A DNA stretch of 64,000 nt. Source: CAIMWS01 sp964409245. Lineage in GTDB: Bacteria; Verrucomicrobiota; Verrucomicrobiia; Limisphaerales; UBA1319. Shown piece by piece: positions 43,329 to 51,700 of the stretch (its first letter is position 1; each line of letters starts with the position of its first letter). The position numbers and the translations under genes were made by a program. The notes below the pieces were generated by a model, which was given only the letters and a program-made list of their open reading frames with translations, was not told the DNA's origin and did not search any database. Location of the stretch: assembly GCA_964409245.1 (NCBI GenBank), contig CAYPCQ010000006.1, positions 52,806 through 116,805 on the forward strand, in the 5' to 3' direction.

Positions 43329-44660
43329 ATGAAAAGACGCCAATTCCTCAGGGCCGCCACCATCGCTGGAGCCGGGGCAATGATCCTGCCGCGCGTGCGC
43401 TTGTTCGGCGCCGATGCGCCAGGCAACAAACTGAACATCGCCTTGCTGGGCACCTGGGGCCGGGGCGAGGCGCATTTTGGCGCCATCAGCACGGAAAACG
43501 TGGTGGCCTTGTGCGATGTGAACGAGGAGCACCTGGCCTTCGGGGCCCGGAAGTTCCCCGCCGCCAAGCAGTACAACGATTGGCGCAAATGCCTCGACCA
43601 AAAAGACATCAATGCCGTGGTCTGCTGCACGGCCGATCATAACCACGCCTTCGCGGCCAACTGGGCCTTGAACCGTGGCCTGCATGTGTATTGCGAGAAA
43701 CCGCTGGCCAACAGCGTGGAGGAGGCCCGGGTGGTCCGCGCCAACTACCTCAAGCACAAAGGCAAGCTGGCCACCCAGGTGGGCACCCAGCGCCATGAGT
43801 TCGAGAATTTCAACCGGGTGCGCGAATTGATCCTGGACGGCGCGGTGGGCCAGCTGGAATCGGTTTGCGCCTGGGGCAACCGCCAGCTGGGCCGGCCGGG
43901 CTACCTGCCAGCCGCCGGGGATCCGCCCCGGCATTTCCACTACGACCTCTGGCTCGGCCCCTCGCCTTACCATCCCTACAATCCCGGGTATTTCTCCGGC
44001 GGCCCGGGGATGAACTGCCTGCAGTGGAACATGTATTGGGACTTCGGCAGCGGCCAGGTGGGCGATATGGGCAGCCACACCATGGACCTGGCCTGGAATG
44101 CCCTGGACGCCGACCTGCCCACCTCCGCCGAAGCCAAGGGCGACAAATTCAATCCCGACGTCACCCCGGTCCGGTTCGAGGAGCATTTCGACATCCCCGC
44201 CAACACCTGGCGGCCCGCCGTGCGCGCCTCCTGGTATCAGGGTGGGGCCATGCCGGAATCGCCCAACCGGTGCATCAACCTGAAGGCGATCGACCACGGC
44301 GCCATGTTCGAGGGCACCAAGGGGGTGCTGGTGGCCGATTTCACCTCGCGCGTCCTCTACCCTGGCGGGGATAAAGCCGACTTTACCTATTACAAGCCCC
44401 GGGCCAGGGAAGCCTTGCTGCCGCCCATGCGGGGAGGGTTCCAGCGGGAGTGGATCAACGCCTGCAAAGGCAGCCTGAAAACCTCCTGTGATTTCGATTA
44501 CGGCGGCAAAATGATCGAGATGATGCTCCTGGGCCTGGTGGCCTACCGGGTCGGCAAAAAATTCAGCTACGACGGCGCCACGGGGCAGGTCACCGATTGC
44601 CCCGAGGCTGCCCAATACCTCTGCCGCACCTACCGGCCCGGCTGGCCGCTGAACGGCTAA
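43329..44660 (+). CDS. Gfo/Idh/MocA family oxidoreductase, Tat-exported
   Basis: A 443-residue protein starting at ATG 43329 with a twin-arginine signal (MKRRQFLRA, AGAGAMILPRVRLFGA). The NAD-binding segment is IALLGTWGRGEAHFGAI, the EKP motif is YCEKPLANS, and DMGSHTMDLAWNAL provides the conserved His of the active-site region. The TTG nine bases upstream is a possible start but would extend the signal oddly. Exported members probably work on sugars released from polysaccharides outside the cytoplasm. The next gene is a GH16-like protein; the two may be co-regulated, but the gap of 156 bases makes that uncertain. Confidence 0.88.
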   Translation: MKRRQFLRAATIAGAGAMILPRVRLFGADAPGNKLNIALLGTWGRGEAHFGAISTENVVALCDVNEEHLAFGARKFPAAKQYNDWRKCLDQKDINAVVCCTADHNHAFAANWALNRGLHVYCEKPLANSVEEARVVRANYLKHKGKLATQVGTQRHEFENFNRVRELILDGAVGQLESVCAWGNRQLGRPGYLPAAGDPPRHFHYDLWLGPSPYHPYNPGYFSGGPGMNCLQWNMYWDFGSGQVGDMGSHTMDLAWNALDADLPTSAEAKGDKFNPDVTPVRFEEHFDIPANTWRPAVRASWYQGGAMPESPNRCINLKAIDHGAMFEGTKGVLVADFTSRVLYPGGDKADFTYYKPRAREALLPPMRGGFQREWINACKGSLKTSCDFDYGGKMIEMMLLGLVAYRVGKKFSYDGATGQVTDCPEAAQYLCRTYRPGWPLNG

Positions 44661-44816
44661 GCCAAACACTTCCCGGGGATGTGCGCGGTGTTTTCCCGCA
44701 CCGCGCCATCCCTTTTTCCAGGTGCGCAGACCCAGCCTGCCCGTTTCCACAATCCAGCCCAGGTCCGCCCCGCATGCGTCAGGCGCCTGGCCGCCCGGTT
44801 GGAAAACAAATCGCTT

Positions 44817-45575
44817 ATGACCGCATTGAAAACGATCCTGATCTCCGGCCTCGCCGCCCTGGTGATGGCCGGCTCGGCCTATCCCGCCACCACCATCCGT
44901 TTCTCCGGCTATACGTGGGAGGTGCGGCAGGCTGGCAAAGGTGGGCCCGGCCCGAATTATTGGGATCCGGACAATGTTGCGGTGGACACCAATGGCTGGC
45001 TCCACCTGAAGCTGACCGAGCGCGATGGCCGGTGGTATTGCTCGGAGGTGCATACCCAGGATCGCCTGGGCTTCGGACAGTATGAATTCGCGCTCGCCGG
45101 GCGCGTGGACCAATTGGATCAGAACGTCGTGCTGGGGCTGTTCAACTACCCCACGCCTGATGCCGGACCGGATGGCACCCAGGAAATCGACATTGAGTTC
45201 GCCCGGTGGGGCCGGGCGGCGACGCCGATCGGCAATTTTACGGTCTGGCCCGCCCGGACGGGGCTGAGGCAGGAGACCAAACCGTTCCCCTTCATTTTGG
45301 AGGGCGATTTGAGCACCCACCGCTTTTCCTGGAGCCCGGCCAGCATCCGCTTCCAATCAAGCGCCGGACTGGGCGAAAACCACAGCCGCCCCTTGGCGGA
45401 CTGGCGCTACGAGCCGGCCAATGCGGCGGACCGGATTGCCCGGAAGCCCATGCCGGTCCACCTCAATCTTTGGTGCTGCAATGGCCTGCCGCCCGCGGAC
45501 CAAAAGCCGGTGGAATTGATCATCCGCAGCTTCAAGTTCACACCCCTGCCCACCCCGGAAAACACCACCCGGTAG
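44817..45575 (+). CDS. Secreted GH16-like glycoside hydrolase
   Basis: A 252-residue protein with a signal peptide (TILISGLAALVMAGSAYPA). The concanavalin-type beta-jelly-roll signature is GTQEIDIEFARWG, in which the E-x-D-x-E pattern is EIDIE, the catalytic pair of GH16 beta-glucanases. The flanking GFGQYEFALAGRVDQ strand and STHRFSWSPASIRFQ strand are also typical. GH16 enzymes cut beta-1,3/1,4-glucans, agarose, carrageenan or xyloglucan; the substrate is not readable. ATG 44817 was chosen over earlier in-frame starts because it begins the signal peptide. Its stop codon lies inside a hairpin (45555-45592). Confidence 0.78.
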   Translation: MTALKTILISGLAALVMAGSAYPATTIRFSGYTWEVRQAGKGGPGPNYWDPDNVAVDTNGWLHLKLTERDGRWYCSEVHTQDRLGFGQYEFALAGRVDQLDQNVVLGLFNYPTPDAGPDGTQEIDIEFARWGRAATPIGNFTVWPARTGLRQETKPFPFILEGDLSTHRFSWSPASIRFQSSAGLGENHSRPLADWRYEPANAADRIARKPMPVHLNLWCCNGLPPADQKPVELIIRSFKFTPLPTPENTTR

Positions 45576-45592
45576 CCGGCGGTGTTTTCCGG
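45555..45592 (+). terminator. Hairpin spanning the GH16-like stop codon
   Basis: CCGGAAAACACC (45555-45566) pairs perfectly with GGTGTTTTCCGG (45581-45592). The stop codon TAG lies in the loop region. There is no clear T run after the stem on the plus strand, so its terminator strength is uncertain. Confidence 0.5.
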
Positions 45593-45640
45593 AAGAAGGC
45601 GCGGCTGCGAAACCGGTTCGCGGAAGCGTCCGCTTTGGAT

Positions 45641-45795
45641 GCCGCCAGGAAATAAACTATGCCAGTATGGCGCAGGAATTTTGGTGGCTGGCAAGGCGCG
45701 CGCGAGGAGCAGATCCATTGCGATCTGTAACGAGCGCGCAACGCCGCCAGCCGCCAAAAGAACCAGCCAGATTGCAAAGGTTATTTCCTGACGGC
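45641..45795. repeat. Nested palindromic repeat, 155-base class with a different core
   Basis: Outer arms GCCGCCAGGAAATAA (45641-45655) and TTATTTCCTGACGGC (45781-45795) pair at 14 of 15. The 81-base inner unit (45679-45759) has arms TTTTGGTGGCTGGC and GCCAGCCGCCAAAA with one mismatch, and a centre CAGATC-CATTGC-GATCTG. The dimensions (81 within 155) match copy 3 at 7343-7498 (81 within 156), but the arm sequences differ. It fills the convergent junction between the GH16-like gene and the 2,874-residue protein gene, ending 3 bases before the latter's stop codon. Confidence 0.75.
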
Positions 45796-45798
45796 TCC

Positions 45799-48700
45799 TT
45801 AGGGCGAGCTGACGACCTCGAGGCGATAAAAGCCCTGGCTGGCCTGGCCGCGGGCATCGCTGACCGAGGTGGTGGTTTCGCTGGCCACCAGCGAATCGAC
45901 GGCCGCCCACTGTGGGTCGCTCAGGGACTGCTTGTATTGCAGCCGGTAAACCGCCCCGGGCTGCGATATCCAGGTGATTTTAATGCTGCCGGCGGCGGTT
46001 TGTTCGATGCTGGAGATTTGCGGCGCGGTGGTCCGGCCTTTGACCACCACCACAAAGCTGCGGGTGGCGCTCAGGGCCGGGTTGCCATTGTCGGTCACTT
46101 TCACGGTCACCGTGTTGGTGGACGGCGCCTGAGCTTCGCCCGGGGTCCAGGAAATCAACCCTGCCGCGCTGATGGCCATGCCCGCGGGCGCGCCTGGTTC
46201 CAGGCCATAGGTGAGCTTCTGCGCGGGCAGATCGGTGTCGCTGGCCAGCACCTGGCAGGTCCAGCCGGCGTTTTCCGGAAGCTCTTGCCGGGGTATTTCG
46301 GCGATCAGCGGAGCGGTGTTCGGCGCCGCCACGATCGTGTTGCTGGAGAGAATCCCGAATCCCGAGAGACGAATCACCAAATCGACCTTGTTGCTGCCCG
46401 GCAGGCACCAATAACTCAAGGTATAAGCGCCACCGGAAGTCAGCGCCGGATTAATGGTTTGGTAGATCGACGAATCCTTGGTTGTGCCGCCCGTCGAGGC
46501 GGCGACATGCAGGCAGCTTTTCCCCGCATGGAAGGTGTTGGTGGCAATCGCCGATGCCGCATGGTTGGCGGAGACCGTCCAGGAACCGCTGAGGGCCGAC
46601 TCGAAATCCCCGTTCAGCACGGTGTTGGCCCCAGCCTCGGGCGTGGCGCCGGCCACCAGCTTGAGGTCGTCCAGGTAAAGATCGCCGGGGCTGGTGAGAT
46701 ACACATACAGCAGCGAGGCGCTGCCGGTGCCCGTGGTGGTGAAGTATTTCCAGGGCGGCGGCCGGGTGGCCACCACGTCGAACGTGCGCGAGGCGCTGAG
46801 CGGCGGGGCGCCGTTGTCGGTCACCCGCGCCGTGATCCGGTTCGTGCTTGGGATCTGGGCGTCCGCCGGGGTCCAGGTCAGGACGCCGGTGGCCGGATCC
46901 AGGCTGGCGCCCGGCAGGGACGCCTCGGCCAGGGAATAGGCCAGGGTTTGTGCGGGCCAATCCACGTCCGATCCCACCAGCGGCAGCGACAAGGTCCCAC
47001 CCTGTTGGACCAGTTGGCCGGGAACCGGAGCCAGTTCCGGCGCGGTGTTCACCTCGGCGACGTTGATGGTGAACGACTGCGAAGCCGATAAGGCGGGCAC
47101 GCCGTTATCGAGGACGCTGACCACCACCGGGTAGCTGCCGGGGCCCTGGGATTCGCCGGGAGTCCAGGTGAACCGGCCGGCATCCAAATCCAGGCTCATG
47201 CCCTGCTGGGCTCCGGAGGCCAGAAAGAACCGCAAGGCTTGCCCCGCATCCACCTCGGACGCCCTCAAAGTCAGCGACAAGGGGGAACCTTCGCTGACCG
47301 TGACGCTGGCCACCGGCTCCAACACCGGGGCGTGATTCAGTTTGATGGCCACGATGCGCACGGTGCGCACCGAGCTTTGCACCGGGTCACCGTTGTCGGT
47401 GACGCGGATGGCCACCAGGTTCGTGCCGGGCACTTGCGTGCCGGCCGGGGTCCAGGCGAAAAGGCCGGTCACCGGATTCAGCGTGGCGCCGGCGGGCGCG
47501 CCCGCATCCAGGGAGTAGGTCAGCGTTTGGGCCGGCCGGTCCACATCGAAGGCGCCGGCGGTGAATTGGACGGTTTCGCCCTCCGTCACGATTTGCTCCG
47601 GAATCAAGGGGATGATCGGCGGGTGATTGCCCGCCGCGGTGGAATTGGGGGCGCCGGGGGTGGGGATCGGCATCGGGAAAAACGGTTCCGGCGCGCCATC
47701 GGGCCACCGGCCCTGGCTGATATCGGCGGTTTGCGGCCCGAAGGTCACCGCATCCACCAGATTGCCATTGGGGGTGAAGAGCGCGATCGACTCCCCCGTG
47801 GCGCTCAATTTAAAGCCGGCATGCACGCCCAGGCCATTCTGGCCGGTGTCGCCATCCGCCCAGATCAGGAGCTGCCCGCGGGCGGGAATGACGGTTCCGG
47901 CGGGGATGAGCCACTGGGTGGCGTTGGTCAGCGTGTCTGAAAGATAATAGCCGGAAATGTCCGCCTCCTGCTGGCTGGCATTGTAGAGTTCAAACCAGTC
48001 GTCAAAGCGCTGGTCGGCCGGATCGGCAAGCGTCTGCCCATTGGCGGCCATCCACTCGTTCACGAACACCTGCAGCGGCAGCGCATCCGGGTTGTTGGCA
48101 GCCCCGGGCGTCGGATAGTGCATCAGGCGGCGGGTGTAGGGCTGCCCATCCGGCAGGGAGCCGAAGCTGCGCCCCACCGCGAGCTGTTCATACTTGAGGC
48201 AGTCGATGGCGGCGGGCAGGCCCTGCTGCATCCGCGACAGCACCACATGCCCGGTCCCCGGATCGAGCTTGAATCCGGCATGGATCTCTCCGGCGGTGGT
48301 TTGGCTGGTGTCGCCATCGGCCCAAATCAGCGCATATTGCCCCGCCGCCACCACCGCGCTGTCCGGGAACGCCCAGGCGGTGAGGTTCGAGGGGGATTGG
48401 GACAGATACAGGCCGGCGAAGCTGGCCGCCGTGGAACCCGCATTATACAGCTCAATCCACGGCCCCGCCTTCCCGGAGGCGTCCTTGATGGCGCCGATAT
48501 TCTCAGGCTGCACTTCGTTGATCCAGAGCTTCGGGAAGGCCGCCAGGGTGGCTTTGACGGTGTTGGCCGCGCCCGGGGTGGCAAGGATCGTGGCGTTGGT
48601 GGGGGCCGCAGCCCAGTTGCCGGCCCGCCCGTTGTCCTGCAGCGGATCGATCAGCTGCAGCGAAGGCCCCTGGCCGTCTGCCGCCGCGGGCCAGGGCAGC

Positions 48701-51700
48701 TTGTCGTTATACCGCACGGTGTCCACCAGATCGTATTCATTGGTCACGGCGGTGGGCATGAGCAGCCGCAGGGTCTCCCCCCCATGATCCAGGCTCCCCG
48801 GATATTCCCCGATCGGAATGACATTGGGGCCGAAGGCGGCCGCGAAACCGGCGCGGTTTTTCACCACGACCTGGAAGCCATTGGGGGCCAGGAGCGATCC
48901 TTCCGGAAAGGCAAAATCCGCGCCCTCGAGCTGCCAGCCCGTGAGGTCAAAGGTGGCGGTGGCTGAGGTGTTATGGATTTCCACAAACTCGCTGTCCGGC
49001 TTCAGCGGATGGTAATGGATCTCATGGATCACGACGCTGTCCGCCGGGTTGGCGGTGGCGCCCGTGCAGTTCACCACGATGCTGTCCGCCGCGCCCGCGA
49101 CCATTTGCCCGCGCAGGTCCAAGCCCGTCACCGTCAGGTTGTTGTTGCCCGGCGCGAGCGGAACGCCCAGTGTCCAGGCCGTCAAACCGGTCCAGGTCAC
49201 CGGGTAGGCCACCCCGTTGACTGCGATGGTTTTCACATCGATGGGTGCGGTGCCCGCCAGGGAGGCGAAGTTCTTCGCCGAAGTGAAATTATTGCCGTTA
49301 TTGCTGGTGATGGCGAACGTGGCGTTCACGGCGTTCAGCCGCGAGATCAAGTAATCCCGGCGCTGCTGGACATAGCTCTTGATGCCCGCGGGATTGGCCA
49401 GGGCGATGCCATTGGCCACCAAAGCCTGGTAACGGCCATCGAGTATCGCGGCGATGTTCTCCGCCTTGAGGGGGCCGTTGACCAGGTCGCGGAAGGCCCG
49501 CCAATAAGCCCGCTGGAAGGGGGGGTGGCCGTACATCCGGCTGATGACCGGATCATTGCACCCGAACACATCGCTGGTGGCGCCGTCGCTGCCGGAGCCC
49601 AAAACAAAATCGATGTCCCAGGGCAGCAGCATCCACTTGCCGTTGGCCGGCTTGTAGGCATACATGTTTTTGCCCCGGTTATAGCCGTAGGCGTCCCAAT
49701 TGCCGACCGCATGCTCCACGGCGAACACCCGCATCCACTGCTCCACCTCCACCTGGTTCTCCACCTGGGCGGTGTAATTGGTGTCCGGCCGGTTCACCGC
49801 CTCCACCAAGGCCAGCAGATTGGTGTAGTTGTTGGCGCTGTTCTGCACGGACCGCAGCCGCCAATCCCACCGGTAGCGGGCCAATTTAAGCTGGCCGCCG
49901 GTGGTGGTGAATCTCTGCAGGGTGGCATCCACGTTGCTGAACCCGGAGGCGTTGTCGTCGAACTCGAACCAGTCTTCGATTTTGTGGAGATCGCCTTTTC
50001 CGTATTGCGGCGCCCAGGACTCGGCGTAATCGCCATCGGGCTCCTCGGTATCCTCGTACACATTCCCCTGGCGGTTCCCGTTGTTGAAAAAGTAGCCGAA
50101 CCGGCGATGGAGGTTGGGCACGCCCATTTGATCGAGCATCCAGAAGGCCGCCTGCTCGCGCTGCAGGGCGTCATCGCTGCCCAGGTTCCCGATGGTTACC
50201 AAAGCCATGGACTGCGCGCTCAGCAGCTCCTCGCCCTTGGGGAAATTGAAGATGTAATCGTAGCCGATGCTGCCGCCGTGCCAGGGGCTGCCCTTGCCGC
50301 GCATGTTGATGTTGTAAACCACCCGGGAATTGCCATAGACAAAGGTGGCGTCGATGGGGTCGTTCGCCAGCGCTTCGCGGGAATAATAGAAATTGCTCTT
50401 GGCCGCGGTCTGCCACAGCCGGTAAACGCCCAGGTTGCCACCCGGCTGCGTTTCCCCCCAGCGGATGAGGCATTCCCGGGCCGGGGCCTCGGCCGGGAAC
50501 CGCGCGGAAGCGGGGTTCGCGGCGCGATCAGCCGCCGTCACATAAAACGCCACCAGAGTGCCCGCTGCCCGGCCGGGGATGGTGGCCGAATAAAGGCCAT
50601 CCCCCGCCACCGCATCGCCGCCCGCCCCGGTATCCACCAGGTCGATTTTGGACCAGGCCGCCGACGGATCGATCCGGTAAAACAGGCTGGCTGATCCCAG
50701 GCCGTCGGGGTCGTTGACGCGTGCGGCCACCACCACCGCCTGGTTCGCGGCGGGCAGCACCGGGCTGTGCGTCACCTCGTAAATGGCCGGCCCCGCGTTG
50801 AGGACCGCCCGGCTGTTGGGGGCGCCCGGCGTGCCCAGGTTGAGGGGCACCGTCATCGGCCCCGCCGCTTCCAGCCAGTTGCCCCGCAGGCGCAGGAGGA
50901 ATTCCGGCCAGCCGGCCAGCCAGCGGACCCGCGCGCGCAGGGTCGCCGTGTTGCCCTCCGCGAGGGCGGTGCTCAAGGCCACCCGGATCCGGTTGGCCCC
51001 CGTATCCCCGCGGCCGGACGCCCGCACGTGGAGGCACTTGCCGCCCTCCAATCCGCCCGCGCCGTCGATCGTTGAAGTGCGGTGGTTGCCCTGGAACACC
51101 CAGGGGCTTTGGCCGGCCTCGAAAGTGGCGTTGGCGATGCGGTTGGGGCCGTTGGGCGCCATCACCTCGACGTTGTCCACCAGGCATTCCCCGGCGCCCT
51201 GCAGCTCCACCTGCAATTGATCCGGGGGGAAGCTGCCGTTCCCGTTGTCGAGCACCCCGGTGAATTCGATCGTGGACCAGGCCGCTTTGGCGGTTTCGTC
51301 GCTATCGGCCCAATTGCCCGGCCGCAGATGGTCCGAGTTGGGATCGATCAGTTCCAGGCTGCTGCCGCCGCCATCGCTCCAGGCGCCCCAGCGGCCGCCG
51401 GTGTCATACGCCACCTCATCGACCGTGGCGAAAAATCGGCTGGTCACCAGGATGCCGAATTCATTGGTGGCCACCGCCGTGGCGGGTTTGGCCAGCGCCA
51501 GCCGTTCGCCGCTGTCCGCGAGGGTGCCCTGGAAATTGCCCAGGGTACTCGCCACTCCCAGGTTGGGGTAGTGCTGCCTCAGCCGGAGCGCATTCTTCGC
51601 CACCACCAGGTATCCGCCCGGCGGCAGGCTTGTCAGCGGCGGGAACTCGAAGTCGATCCCATCGGTGAATCTCCACCCGCTCAGATCGGCGGCCCCGGCG

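Noticed and set aside
45641..45795. Counting the 45.6-kb palindrome as a fourth sequence copy of the 7.3-kb repeat
   Set aside because: The geometry matches, but arm and centre sequences do not align convincingly, so it is reported as a separate class.
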